Below, piece by piece: positions 1-11,895 of a stretch of DNA of 64,000 nucleotides. Source of the DNA: Delphinapterus leucas. Lineage: Eukaryota; Chordata; Mammalia; Artiodactyla; Monodontidae. The stretch covers positions 2,779,926 to 2,843,925 of the forward strand of contig NW_022098067.1 of the NCBI RefSeq assembly GCF_002288925.2, written 5' to 3'. The position numbers and the translations under genes were made by a program. Position 1 is the first letter of the stretch. Each line of letters begins with the position of its first letter. Below the pieces are notes generated by a model. It ran no database searches. It saw only the letters and a program-made list of their open reading frames with translations, and was not told the origin of the DNA.

Positions 1-96
1 TCCACGGCATGTGGGATCCTCCCGGACTGGGGCACGAACCTGCGTCCCCTGCATCGGCAGGCAGACTCTCAACCACTGCGCCACCAGGGAAGCCCC
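1..96 (-). mobile_element. CHR-type tRNA-derived SINE, cut by window edge
   Basis: The reverse complement begins with the SINE head GGGGCTTCCCTGGTGGCGCA, followed by the tRNA-like B-box region (GGTTCGTGCCCC). The rest of the element lies outside the window. It is nearly identical to the copies at 12,706-12,910 and 16,603-16,810. RNA polymerase III promoter boxes are inherited from the tRNA ancestor, but a functional gene is not implied. Confidence 0.9.
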
Positions 97-119
97 AATT
101 TCTGATTTTTTTATTTGAA

Positions 120-545
120 TATTCATTCTTTCTTTTTTCTGTCAGTTTAAAGTTTTGTCAATTTTGTTGATCTTTTCAAAGAGCCAAGATTTTCATTGAT
201 TTTCTCCTTGTCTTTTTATTCTATTCAGTTATCACACTTTTCAGTTCCAAAATTTCTTTTTGATTCCTTTTTGTAATTTCTATCTTTTTATTGACATCCT
301 CATTTTGTACATATATGTTATTCTTGTCTTTGCCCATATCTTCCTTTAGCTTTTTTGTGCATTTTTAAAACAGTTGTTTAAAGACTTTATCTAGTAAGTC
401 TGGGCTTCCTCAGGGATATTTTTTTTCCATTTTTATTTTTGTTCTTTTTGAATAATTTGTGCTTCATTGTTTCTTCATGTGCCTTGTGATATTTTGTTAA
501 AAACTGGGTATTTGAATTTTATAAAACAATGACACTGGAAATCAT
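120..545. mobile_element. Old L1-type LINE remnant
   Basis: The stretch near 158-190 (TTGATCTTTTCAAAGAGCCA) is the reverse complement of the L1 ORF2 segment that encodes the WFFEKIN motif ahead of the reverse transcriptase. The following T-rich sequence, including GTGCCTTGTGATATTTTGTT and the AAAACTGGGTATTTGAAT region, resembles a common ancient mammalian L1M segment. Boundaries and subfamily are uncertain. Confidence 0.5.
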
Positions 546-571
546 ATTATTCTCTTACCCCAGGGTTTTCT

Positions 572-650
572 GTTGTTGTTATTGATATTGTTGTTATTAT
601 TGTTACTATTATTTATTATTAATTATTCATTATTATTGTTTTTGTTTCAG
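572..650. repeat. TTG/TTA-rich low-complexity tract
   Basis: Imperfect trinucleotide run (TTGTTATTATTGTTACTATT and similar) with no coding potential. Confidence 0.8.
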
Positions 651-732
651 TGTATCTCTGTACCAGAGCTCAGTCTGATATCTTAAGGTCTTATCCAGTA
701 TTTTTGATCCTGGGTACAAGTGGTGGCTTTTA

Positions 733-783
733 TTTTTGAACACTGAAGATATTCTCCACCTATTTCAGTCTACACTAACTTTC
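733..783 (+). repeat. 51-bp direct repeat, copy 1
   Basis: The block starting TTTTTGAACACTGAAGATAT and ending CTACACTAACTTTC recurs at 2,424-2,474 with two substitutions (49 of 51 identical by eye). Flanking sequences differ. It matches none of the repeat families named elsewhere in the window. Confidence 0.85.
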
Positions 784-2423
784 CCTCGTATTTTCAGTTG
801 TTTTTGAGTGTCCAAAAATAATAAGTGTCCAAAAAATAATAACTGACTCCTTTAAGTCTCCTAGAAGCCATTTCAATACATGTGTATTGAATATATGGTA
901 TCCAGCTTCTGCACCCACTGCTCAGCAATCCAAAGCAGGAATGCACAGTCAGAACACAAAACCCTGATATGTGGAGGACAAGGCTATTACTGCCCATTCT
1001 GGATCCAAGAAGTGGCACCATAAATGCATACCATGGGACTTGGGAGAGGGGTTAACCAATACTGCACTTAGAGTTGAAATGGACTGAAATTAGCTGAAAT
1101 TTACCAGCGAGGTGTTCCCTGGAAGCTGCAAGTTTTCAAATAAACTCCAGAGTTCCAAAATAGTAACTTCAGAATGTTTCTGACAGGAGGAGAGATGGAT
1201 TCTGGCCGCTTCCTACTTCACTACTTCCCTGATGTCACTCACTTGGGCTGGTTATTTTTTACTTGCTGTCCCAAGATCCATTCTCTGCTCTTATCTTCCC
1301 TGTTTTGTGACTATGGATCATACCCATTGGACTACTATTGTCAACAAATTTGAATTGTGATTGGCCAGTAGGATTCACTACCTGAGGAATGAAGGAAACT
1401 GGAGAGTAGTAGAAGACAGAAGTTAAGATATTCTACACTTCCACATACCTACATGCCCCAGTGTTAGCACAATTCTGTCAGTGGCTGTGTCCTCTATGAC
1501 TGCAGTGCTTTCTGGATGAACCCCTTCCTCAGCTGTTACCACATCACCACAGTCTGGAACAAAGTGTGTGTGTGTGTGTATAATTCCTAAGAAAAGTGAG
1601 CAGTTTTTGGTTTAATAATAATCAAATAGCTACAATAATAATGACAATATTATGGCTGAAATACATACACACATGGGCACATAAATATGTATGTGTGATA
1701 TATTTGTATATGTATGTATATACACTGCTCAAAGGAGGTATAGACAATTATAGACACCAGGTTTAACTTTTTAAAGTTTAAGAAAGCAAGCTCCAGGAAA
1801 GTAAATGAATGACCTCAAATTACAAAACTATTTAGTCATTAGAGCTATATGGGCATGTAGGTTTATATGTACTGCACAGGGAAAGGACTCTTACCCTTGC
1901 TGTGAGATTCTTTTCCACACGCACACTGTAGCCTACATCCTCAAGCAGCCCTTTCACCTAAGTGATGTCACGATTGGACCCATTGTGCCTAGAGAGGTGG
2001 ATAAACTCTGGGTTACAGATGATGAGGACTAGTCCTCCTTCTCTCATATTGGATAAGTCTGCAGAATAAAGTCAAGTTAGATGCATTGCATTTCTTCTCA
2101 CATATCCACATCATAGTTAGAGTTACACTCTAAAAGATATGACAGCTACTTGATTGTCTGTTAGCTTTTCCCAGAACTATTTCTTCATTCTTCCCTACTA
2201 ATGGATAGTAGAAGGAGTTTCTGAAATGAAACAGAGGCAATGGGGAAAAGATTCTAACTCAGGGTACGACAAAAAGAGCAAAATGTCAGAGTGGTAAGCA
2301 AGAACAGACATGAGTTCTTTACTCAATGATTTTGTACAGTTTGCTAGAATATTTTCTCTCCTTGTTTCCCTCCTCTCTTCCATTTAGTCAAAGCTTATCT
2401 AATATTCAATATTCATCTCAAAT

Positions 2424-2474
2424 TTTTTGAACATTGAAGATATTCTCCACCTATATCAGTCTACACTAACTTTC
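2424..2474 (+). repeat. 51-bp direct repeat, copy 2
   Basis: Second copy of the 733-783 block, about 1.69 kb downstream in the same orientation. It differs by C to T (CACTG/CATTG) and T to A (CTATTTC/CTATATC). Confidence 0.85.
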
Positions 2475-2584
2475 ATGTCCCTTATAGGGACATTATTTTT
2501 AATATCTATATATTAAAATATACATATTTTAGCATCTACATATAATGTATTGCATCATTATTATTTCATTATTGCATAAATAAT

Positions 2585-2935
2585 ATGTTTGGGGAGTAAA
2601 ATTGCTTTACAATGTTGTGTTAGTTTCTACTGTACAATGAAGTAAGCCAGCTATATGTATACCTATATCCCCTCCCTCTTGGACCTCCCTCTTCCCCCCA
2701 TCCCACCCATCTAGGTCATCACAGAGCACCGAGCTGAGCTCCCTGTGCTATACAGCAAGTTCCCACTAGCTATATATTTTACACATGGTAGTATATTTAT
2801 GTCAAACCTAATACCCCAATTCATCCCACCCTCCCCCTCTATGTTCACATGTCCATTCTCTATGTCTACGTCTCTATCCCTGCCTTACAAATAGGTTCAT
2901 CTGTACCATTTTCCTAGATTCCACACATATGCATG
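2585..2935 (-). mobile_element. 5'-truncated L1, 3' UTR fragment
   Basis: The reverse complement matches the 3' UTR of the younger L1 copies at 22,440-22,660 and 33,950-34,170: the tract read here as ATTGCTTTACAATGTTGTGT, then the CTGTGCTATACAGCA segment and the pyrimidine-rich CCCTCC stretch. Only the 3' end (about 350 bp) is present. Confidence 0.85.
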
Positions 2936-4189
2936 AAAATACCTACCTGTAATTGTTTTTTAACTCCTATAGTGCCTTAAGACAGAATTAGAAAATATAA
3001 CTTTCAGAACCTCTGCATATTTCGTATCTAGGGAAACTTCCACTTCATTTTACCCTCCATTTCATTCATTGATCATCTTATCCTTCCAGCCTCTTTTTTG
3101 TGTAGTTCCAGGAATTTTTCATGAGGACAAAAGCTTAAGTTTTCCTATGAGTTTTCTGCATTCTGACTCTGTTATTCTAGCAAGAATTTCTGCAAAAGTT
3201 TTAAAAGACGTGGCATAGAGTTGTGATATCTAGTATATTGGCTCTCTCCTTGGTCCCAATACCCTAGAAATCATCACAGAGAAGGGGACTTATTCTCTTG
3301 AAAGAAAGAAGAAAACTTTGTAAGAAAATATCTTAGCTTTTAAGAGTTATAGTTTTGTCCAACATCTTGTTAACAGAGATGAATTGTCAGGCAAGAGACA
3401 GCTCCTTTGTCAGGAAAGTTATCTGATTTTGAGATCTACACACAAGATTCAGAAATGCATGCATGTGACTCTTTGGTGAAGACTAGAAGGAAATGTGTCT
3501 GATAATAATAATCTATTGATCTACCTCAATTCTTGGAATTCACTAAGAATCTCCTTTAAGTCTAGTCTCTGATTCATAAGGATTGTCTGGCTTGTCCCTG
3601 AGAATAATAGGGGAAGTGACTTTTGTTTTGCATAGGCTTCTCCCTCTCTTCTCCCAGATTAAAAAAAAGATCTGGGTTCTTGCTTCAATTGAACAATGGA
3701 GGAAATGTTTTGTTTGTTTTGTTGTTGTAGCTGTTGTTTTCCTTTCCTTGCTCAATAGTGGAATAGGTGAGTGACAGGACAACATGAAGCCTACCGTGGT
3801 GTTGGTGACAGGATTGGGTAGAGGAAATGTCCTTGCTGAAGATCCAGAGCTCAGAACAAAGGTCAGTCTCCTGGAGCAAGTGTGTTCATGATGATCAGGA
3901 AGCCAGGTTCCAGCTGGAGAATACTGATAATCATTTCTTCCCTGACTAGTCTTTAGCTTACTTTTGGGGGACATTGCACCCAAAAGCTCCAAATGAGCTT
4001 CCAAAGAAGGAAAGAGAACTGGACAGAACAGGTCTTTTGGCTTCACTTACTATAATCCTAGAATAGAGTAATAAAACAATGAGATTAAGGTGTACTTGAT
4101 GCTGAGTCACAAATAACAGGATTCCCATAGACATCTATTTTATCATTTTAGCATCATTTGATAGAAAACCCTGCTTGTTCAAGAATCAC
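2936..4189. other. Single-copy sequence, no gene seen
   Basis: No convincing repeat or exon. A 167-codon open frame on the minus strand (3,543-4,046) has no recognisable domain and no supporting splice or promoter signal. Confidence 0.5.
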
Positions 4190-4440
4190 TATAGCTTAAT
4201 AGTCATAAGGATGAACTTTGGAAGCAGGCTTGAATATTCTTTCTACCATCTATTAGCCAAGTCAACTTAGATTTCTTAATGTCTCTGTTCTTCAGTTTCC
4301 TCAGTTGAAAAGGGAGGGCAAAAATAGCAGCTTCCTCATTAGATTTTTGTGAGTTAATATTGCTACATGAGAAATGCTTAGAACAGTGCCTGCATATATT
4401 AAGTTTTATTTTAGTGTTAACATCATCATTATTATCTAGC
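4190..4440 (+). mobile_element. MIR SINE
   Basis: Diverged copy of the MIR consensus in forward order: TTCTTCAGTTTCCTCAGTTG corresponds to the CCTCAGTTTCCTCATCTG core, followed by GCTTAGAACAGTGCCTGCAT, the diagnostic 3' part of MIR. Confidence 0.85.
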
Positions 4441-5369
4441 TAATACAAATATAATGTGGACTCAGAAAACAATGGAATCATAATTAGATATTATATACAC
4501 ATGTGTAGTTCATATTGAATCGCAAGGAAGCAATGTTCCCTACCTGACATTGCTCCTGCAGATTGAGGTGAGTTGTTTAATCTAGAGTTCAGTACTGTCT
4601 TTGATTCCAGGGATTGTGAAACTGTCCTAGTGCTTTATCATAGGCTCCCTTTTTACTTTTTATCTCATTGTGATTTCATCCATTCCCATGATGTTAAACT
4701 GAGAGCTCCCAACTGTATGTTTCCAATTCTTCTGATGTCTAGATTTATGTAATCCACCATCTTTTTAACATCTGCTCTTGGATACATAATAGGCATCTTA
4801 AATTTAATGCATAAAAACTTTTGATATCTTCAATAATACTAGCTGATTTTCTCTCATGTTTCTGCTTCTTAATAAATAACACTACTCTCCACTCATTTGT
4901 CCAAGTTGAAAACCTAGAGATCTTTGACTCCACTAGTTCCCTCATCCTCTACCAATTCCATCCTCCTCCAGTATCCATTTTATTAGCATATCCTGTTAAC
5001 TCTACCACCAAAATGCATCCTATTTATCAGTTCTTACCTTCTCACTGCTACCCTCCTATTCCCATAACCCATAGTCTCCCATACAGATAATTGAAACAGC
5101 CTGAAAACTTAACCTCTCTATATCTATTCTTATCCTACTATTTTCCACTGTCCCAATAGTGACCAGAAAAGCCTTCTGTCTTCAGTTCAAAGACTTTCAG
5201 AACAAAGATCCTACAAAAATACCAGTGTAAATATCCTCGAGTAAAACTTAGATCATAATCATAGACATCCATCAGACAATCTCACAGTCCCTTCTCTAAG
5301 GAGAAACAAGGTGTCAGAGATTTCTCTGTCTTCACAATTAAATATAATTGCCTTCTGAGCAATTATATT
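4441..5369. other. Probably ancient repeat-derived sequence, unclassified
   Basis: C/T-rich stretch around 4,860-5,260 reads like a decayed ancient interspersed repeat continuous with the L2-like block that follows. I cannot assign a family. No exon is evident. Confidence 0.35.
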
Positions 5370-5800
5370 GACACCGAATGAAACACTCCAGTGGCTTCTC
5401 ATCCTACTTAAAATAATATCCTTTTGACTCTAACATGCTATTTAAAGAGCTATATGATCAAGTCCCTGGCTAAAATTTGAGTTTATTTCATTCTTGTCTA
5501 GCAACATATATAATTTTTCTGTGTGTTTGTCAAACACCCCATGCCTGTTACTGCCTTGAGACCTTTGTACTTATTGTCCTCTATATTTATGGTTTCATTT
5601 CCCTAGATCTTTGTAAGACTGGGTTTTATTACTTATATCACTTGTATGACCTAACTGACTACTAATCCAGGTAGACTTTCAGTCATTTTCCATCCTAACC
5701 TATTCCCTTATTGTATTTTGTTTTTCTTTATAACTCTTTTCAACATCTGAAATGCTTCTTTTTAACTTCTAATGACCACTCCCTCCCTACGCCAGTCTAA
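5370..5800 (+). mobile_element. L2-like LINE fragment
   Basis: The order of blocks resembles the 3' half of LINE2: CCAGTGGCTTCTCATCCTAC, a degraded ATGATCAAGTCCCTGGCT, GAGACCTTTGTACTTATTGT, then a CACTTATATCACTTGTATGA region. Divergence is high and the ends are approximate. Confidence 0.6.
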
Positions 5801-7685
5801 AATCCATATGTCTTATTTTTAAGTTACATATGCTCAAGATGAAAAATACTGTTTGTTAGTAGTTACTAAAAGTTTTTTTGAGAAAAATGAACCTGAACCA
5901 GGTTAAGAGTTGTGAGCTTTGGTCTCAGGAAAGTGGGAAGTCCATGTGTTTTAAGTTATGGAAAGACATTCTATTGAGTTCCTTATTTTGTACCTGTTAA
6001 GCTGACTATTGACATTAATATTTAGTATCTTTCATGAAGGAAAAGCATTTGGGTATCTCACAGTGAAGGCTATGAAAAACATTTCTAAGATTTCTAATTG
6101 TAAAAAAAAAAGAATGTAGGGAAAAGAATAACAATTTGTTTATGCAGAAGGAGTGGCATGTTTGTCCTATTGTTTCTGAAAAACATGAGTTGTATATTTT
6201 GGTAGGGGGAGGGAATGTTGCTAAAGAAATGGCTTAAAAGCATATCTAAATCAACTAGGTAGAGAGGAGGGGAGGGGGAAAGTTCTTCTACTTTCAAGAG
6301 CCTTCATGGACAACAAGGGCCTACTGTCAATGAACAAAGTAAAGTTCTTTGTCTTTTATTTACTTAGAGAGATTAGAATAAAGTCTTCCAAATGATTTCT
6401 GTAGGACTGAATTATTATTCTCTAATATCCCCTTCAAACAGAGAGTAAGATATGGTCTAAACATGAAGCAGAGGCCTGGAAGGTTTTTCAAGGACAAAGC
6501 AAAGGAGAACAGAGAGAGCAGGCCAGCATGGTCTGTGGCACATGAATGGGTGCCTGAGGGTGAGTAAATATGAAGGTAAGAGCTCATGAGTCACTTATTA
6601 ACTGGCAAGTGAATAAGAAAGCAGCTTTAGGTACAGAGATACAAGGGTAAGTTGAGACATCCCTTGAACAGAATTAAGGAATCTTACCTGAAGAAAATCC
6701 CAACTTGTAAGCAAGGGTAGAATCTTTCTTGCAGATTTGGCAATAAATATTTGTCTAGCATAGGACACTTTGAGAATCACAAAGTCACTCAAGTCATGAG
6801 TCTCAGCTATAGTTGTAACATTACCCTTTTTCCCTATTTTGGTCTCATCTTGGTTCAGCACCTTTTTAGTTAGTACGTCATCTGAGTTATTGTGTTCTCA
6901 TATACTGAGTCAACAAATATTTTTATTTTCTCTGTTAGTCTATTATCTGTTGGAAGCACAGAAATGTTGAGACTTACAGCCATCTTAATAAATAACACTC
7001 TGTGACCTCAATAACTGAGATTCTCTTTCTTCTATATTCCTTCTTTAATGGCTAGGAGTCCCAGGGAGTGGCTTATTTACCATATCCAAGATCCCTTTCA
7101 TTCTTTCTAAGCCCATGGATGCCCATGCCCTTAATTCTAACCCAGCTAAGTCAAAACAATTCTGTACTTATCCAAACCGTTCTTCTTGTTCTGCTTTGGT
7201 GAGTTACCATACAGGGCAGAAGGAGCTTCACCTGTGCTACTTCTTTGATGTATATGGATAGGAAAATCAGAATCACTAATGGCCACATTCATGTCATTTT
7301 TATTTATTTTATTTAGGGACAACAGCCCATGGTAATCCTGTTACACAAATTCTGAAATTCAGTCATATATGAACATTTGAGCATTCAGGAAGACCCACTA
7401 AAGAACCTCAGAAAATGAGGTCACGAGACTTTCTGGCATTTTCCCTCTGAAATGCCAGGAAAGTCCAGCTGAGTACCTGACTTCTCATAACCTGAAGAAT
7501 ATAGGTCAAGGAAGAAGACTCCTTCCTTTCTCCTCTAGCTAAATATCGCTCACACAAACAATAGAGTCCAGTAAAAAAAAAAAAAAAATAGTTCAATATC
7601 ACCCCCCAAATATCTCTCCTAAAAACACAACTTGAAAAAAAAAAATAAAAACAAATGTTACCAGCCTTTGTTGTTCTGTATTTTC
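5801..7685. other. Single-copy sequence, no gene seen
   Basis: No exon with splice consensus was recognised. Poly-A runs occur at about 6,102, 7,573-7,589 and 7,635-7,650. Open frames here are short and compositionally ordinary. Confidence 0.5.
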
Positions 7686-7832
7686 TTTTTTTTTTTTTTT
7701 TTTTTTTTTTGTTTTTTTTTTTTGGCCATGCCATGAGCCATGTAAGATCTTAGTTCCCTGACAAGGGATGGAACCTGTGCCCCCTGAAGTGGAAGAGCAG
7801 AGTCTTAACCACTGGACTGCCAGGGAAGTCCC
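7686..7832 (-). mobile_element. tRNA-derived SINE with long poly-A tail
   Basis: The reverse complement starts GGGACTTCCCTGGCAGTCCA and contains AGGTTCCATCCCTTGTCAGG. It ends at GGCCATGCCATGAGCC (as read on plus) next to a poly-T of about 38 bases, which is the element's poly-A tail. The body is only about 105 bp and differs from the CHR copies elsewhere, so this is a separate tRNA-derived subfamily. Confidence 0.85.
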
Positions 7833-7963
7833 ATGTGGCTCTCTTCTTATGAGTCAGAAAAAAAACAAAGAAAAAAATATCCTCAGAGCAATCAGGTTCT
7901 TCCTGTCCAGGCAGGGCACATTCACATCTTGAAACATAGCTATTGCATTGCACATGTGGGTGG

Positions 7964-7964
<1 letters not shown>

Positions 7965-8004
<40 letters not shown>
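7965..8004. repeat. (TA)20 microsatellite
   Basis: Uninterrupted TA dinucleotide run of 40 bases lying 60 bp before the inverted L1. Confidence 0.97.
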
Positions 8005-8005
<1 letters not shown>

Positions 8006-8063
8006 CATTTTTAAATGAGACTCTGTTTTCTTCTCTCACGATTTCTTCTTATGAAAGAAGGAG

Positions 8064-9560
8064 GTAGCATTCCATAGGCTGCCTTTCCATTTTTGTGATT
8101 CTTTCCTTTGCCATGAAGAAGCTTCTCAGTTTGATGTAGTCCTATGCTATTATTTTGCCTTTGTTGTTTGTGCTTTTGGTGTCATATTCAAAAAGTCATT
8201 TGCAATACCCATGTCGAGAACATTTCTCCCTATGTATTCTCATAGGAGTTTTAGGTCTTACATTTAAGTCTATCCATTGTGAGTTAATTTTTGTGAGTGG
8301 TATAAGATAGGAAACCAATTTCATTCTTTTGTACATGAATATACAGTTTTTCCAACACAATTTATTGATGAGACTATGCTAATCTTATTGAGTATTCTTG
8401 ACCACCTTGTCAAATATTAGTTGACTGTATATGTATGGGTTTATTTCTGGGCTCTTTTTTCTGTTACATTGGTCTATGTCTGTTTTTATGCAAGTGCCAT
8501 ACAGTTTGGTTTGCTATAGATTTGTAATATAGTTTGAAATCAGAACATGTGATCCCTACAGTTTGGTTTTTCTCAAGGTTGCTTTTGCTACTTGGAGTCT
8601 CTTATGGTTCCATATGAATTAAAGGGGTTAATATACAAAATATATGAGGAACTCATACAGCTCAATAGCAAAAACAAATTGTCTGATTAAGCAATGGCTA
8701 GAGGACCTAAATAGATAGGTTTTCTAAAGAAGACAAACAAATGGACAACATGTACATGAAAAGGTGCTTAAAAACCCTAATCATCAGGAGAATAAAAGTC
8801 AAAACCTCAATGAGATATCATCTCACACCTGCTGCAATGCCTGTTATAAATATAACAAGAGGTAACAAGTGTTGGCCAACATGTGGAGAAAGGGAACCCT
8901 CATGCACTGTTGGTGGGAATATAAATTAGCACAGCCACTATGGAAAATGGTATGGAGGTTCCTCAAAAATTTAAAAATCAAACTACTGTGTGATTTATCA
9001 ATCCCATTTCTGGGTATACATCTGAAGGAAATGAAATCACTATCCTGAAAAGATGTCTTCATCCCCATGTTTATTACAATATTATTCACAACAGGCTGAC
9101 ATGGAAACAACCTAAGTATCTATCTACAATTAAATGGATAAGTAAAATGTAATATATATATAAAATTGTCTCACTTACATGTGGAATCTAAGAAAGCTGA
9201 ACTCATAGAAACAAAGAGTAGATTTTGGTTGCCAGGGGCTAGGGGTGGGGGAAATGAGGAGATGTTGATCAAATAGTAAAAACTTCCTGTTATAATAATA
9301 AGTCCTGGGGATTTAATGTATAGCATGGTGACTATGTTTAAAATACTGTATCATGTACTTGAGAATTCTGAGAGTAGACCTTAAAATATTTTCAACAACA
9401 ACAGCAACAAATAAACCTATGTGAGCTGATGGATGTGTTAACTAAATGTACTGGGGTAATCATTTTGCAATATATATCAAATCACCACGTTGTACACCTT
9501 TACACAATATTTATTATACATCAATTATATCTCAATAAACCTGGGGAGGTGGGGAAGAAT
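8064..9560 (+). mobile_element. 5'-inverted (twin-primed) old L1
   Basis: Bases 8,064-8,620 are L1 ORF2 in reverse orientation: on the minus strand they run from the FIWN-type region after the reverse transcriptase to the RQP region. Bases 8,621-9,560 are forward ORF2 C-terminus plus 3' UTR, from a KGLI-like sequence through the TATCATCTCACACCTGCTGC block to CTCAATAAACCTGGGGAGGT. The outer end of the inverted segment and the start of the forward segment are nearly adjacent in L1 coordinates, as expected from twin priming. Reading frames are degraded and no target-site duplication is evident. Confidence 0.85.
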
Positions 9561-10609
9561 GACGTAGTAGAATTAAACATTGACCTGGGAGATTGCTAAG
9601 CTGAAGATTAAATCAATCAGATTTATTGCAAGCTCCCAAACTCATGGGCACCTCCTCACAGCTCTGGTTGGCCGGTTAGTCAGGCATCACAGATAGAAAG
9701 CAGACTCCAAGCAGCACCTACACAGACCCTCTGTGCTCTCATCATCACCCAAACTGAAGCCTCTTATCTTCTACAGGCTCTTTTTTACCTAAAAGAAGAC
9801 TGACCTAAGTGATTTTTCTGGCCAGTTTTAACAGGTTGTTGTATCATATGGGGGCCCATGAAACAGTTCTGCTACTCATCTCCTCCACCCGTACACATGT
9901 TCTGTTTATAATTAGAGATAAATTCCATACTGTCCTTTACTCCCATTTGCAACTTTAATAGAAGAGGGTGTAAAAATACTTTAAAATAATGTTTGTCTTT
10001 GTCCTCAGTCTTTATTTAGCAGAGAAACATCAAAACAAATATGAAAGCAACTTATAAGATAAGATCTTTAGAAAGACCTGGTACCTAGCACCCCAGTTGA
10101 CCAAGAAGACCTGTTATAGTTTCCTTTATAGATGCAAACTGGTTCAGTGGTTCCACTTGTAACACAAATTCAGTAATTTTCTGTCTGTTATTAATCACTT
10201 GCTTCTTTTTAATTACAGCCCATGTATTGAATGCCAAATTTCTGAATCAATAAATTAAGGACAGTAAGAGTGTAGTAAAAAGTCATTAGTAAATGAATTT
10301 ATAAGATTCCTGTATCCCAACCTTAGTTTTTCTACTTTCTAGTTCAATGATCATAAACAAGTAAGTTAACCTTTCTTAGTCTCATTTTCATAACAACAAA
10401 TAGAGGTATCTCATGTACCACCAATTCACGGAGTTTTTGTGAAGAGTTACTAAGATACTTTCCAGCTAATACTTAACAAATAAAAAGACAAGACTCCCAG
10501 TTAAATAATGTCCCAAGTACGTCATGGGGCATATTTATCTAAATATTTGGGACTTACTTATAGTAAAAATACTATGTTATTTAAATTGTCTAGTGTTTTA
10601 TCTGGAAAC
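9561..10609. other. Single-copy sequence, no gene seen
   Basis: No repeat family or exon recognised. There is moderately GC-richer sequence at 9,640-9,780 without coding signals. Confidence 0.5.
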
Positions 10610-10780
10610 ATTATCAACATTTTGAGCCAGATAATTCTTTATTTTAGAGGGCTGTCTTGTGCACTGTAAGATGCTCAGAAGCATTGTTTACTTCTATCCA
10701 CTGGGTGCCAATAACACTCCCTCAATTGTGACAACCAAAAATGTCTTCAGATATTTCCAAATATCTCCCCCCACAATCCT
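10610..10780 (-). mobile_element. MER5A-type hAT-Charlie DNA transposon
   Basis: The reverse complement of this block matches the non-autonomous MER5A consensus: on plus it reads AGCCAGATAATTCTTTATTT, GGGCTGTCTTGTGCACTGTA, then AATTGTGACAACCAAAAATG and TCTCCCCCCAC. Ends are approximate and the terminal inverted repeats are eroded. Confidence 0.85.
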
Positions 10781-10835
10781 CCCTCCACACTGAGCCTCTC
10801 TAAATTTGGAGTTAGGTGTAAGGCCCCTGCTCTCT

Positions 10836-10985
10836 CGCTTACAATTTATATCACCTTGGGCTTAGTTTCAGTTGCTTTAACAATATAATGGGGATAACAA
10901 TAATATAAAGCTTTTTTAGATTGTTATGTGGATTAAATGACAAAGTTTATTTAATGAACCCGTATATAGTGATATGTGCTTACAC
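10836..10985 (+). mobile_element. MIR SINE fragment
   Basis: Contains diverged forward MIR blocks, including ACAATATAATGGGGATAACA and TTGTTATGTGGATTAAATGA, the part of MIR after the core. Confidence 0.65.
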
Positions 10986-11029
10986 ATTTCAATTAGGTAC
11001 TAATTTAATATACATGATGGTTCTGTAAA

Positions 11030-11180
11030 CTGGTCAATATTAAGTTCATTTTACAGATTAGAAAATCAAACTGAGGCACAGAGAAGTTAGACAACTTGCT
11101 CAAGGTCATACAGCAAGTAAGTGGCAAAGCCAGAATTCAAACTCAGGTGGTCTGGTAGCAGAATCTAGTTCTTCATTATG
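11030..11180 (-). mobile_element. MIR SINE fragment
   Basis: Reverse-orientation MIR core: CATTTTACAGATTAGAAAAT, CTGAGGCACAGAGAAGTTAG, CTTGCTCAAGGTCATACAGC and GTGGCAAAGCCAGAATTCAA. It lies close to the forward MIR fragment at 10,836-10,985. Confidence 0.88.
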
Positions 11181-11664
11181 CCAGACTGCCTCTCAGAAAT
11201 TGGGTGTGGATTACATAGCAGGCATCTGGCACATAGTAAGAGATTAATAGATTATATTGGTTGCTAGGGTTAGATTTGTGTTATTCTTTTATACAACTGT
11301 GAATTCAGGTGTTGTGCCATATGGTTTCTTTTGTACTTTTATACACAGTGTCCTTACAATTACCTTGTAAACTAGAGAGGACAGGCAGGTAGCAGCATCT
11401 TTATCTGATGAATAGTGAGCCTACATAATTGCCGGAGAGATGGAATGAGCCTGAATGAGAATCCAGTTTTTCTCATCCCTGGGCCAGCTTTCTTTCATAT
11501 CAAAAGTCACTTCCCTCTTGAACATTGTGTCAAGTCCTCTAAGAAGACGAGGAAGGTAATATTAAAAGGCTTAAGACAGGCTGGAGGACAAAAGCACAAG
11601 AAAAAAATATGTCACAATAGAAGAGAACAGAGAATCCCTAAATGGTAGGACAACCTAAAAACCT
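11181..11664. other. Single-copy sequence, no gene seen
   Basis: Contains only short open frames, the longest 77 codons at 11,415-11,648 on plus, without recognisable domain or splice context. Confidence 0.45.
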
Positions 11665-11895
11665 ACCTGTATTTAAGGGGCACCTACTAAGTGTCATGAA
11701 CTGTGGTGGATGCTTTATATACAATCAGGTATTATTCAGTCACAGTCCTGTGGAGAAATGTTAGTGCTGTATCATAATTATACAGCTGATTAAAGCTCTA
11801 GTTTACAGTTCTTGTGGGAAGTCACATTGTTAATATCTGGTAGAAATCAAATTTAAATTCACTCTTCCAGTTTTAAAACCTGAGCTATTCCATGT
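11665..11895 (-). mobile_element. MIR SINE, decayed
   Basis: Reverse-orientation MIR: GGCACCTACTAAGTGTCATG, GATGCTTTATATACAATCAG and, further on, a degraded segment where the GAGGAAACTGAGGC core and AAATTCGAACCC motif would lie. Confidence 0.75.

Larger units (their letters stand above)
651..2584. other. Mostly single-copy sequence, no gene seen
   Basis: No recognisable exon or complete repeat apart from a pair of 51-bp direct repeats (listed separately), a (TG)7 run at 1,566-1,579 and a degenerate TATG/TATA microsatellite around 1,655-1,720. Short open frames here lack splice sites, Kozak context or recognisable domains. Confidence 0.6.

Noticed and set aside
3543..4046. 167-codon minus-strand frame in single-copy DNA
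   Set aside because: No recognisable domain, signal, splice site or start context; consistent with chance in this composition.
7686..7832. Possible tRNA gene because of polymerase III box-like motifs
   Set aside because: It is a tRNA-derived SINE with a poly-A tail and no cloverleaf; the same holds for all CHR copies.
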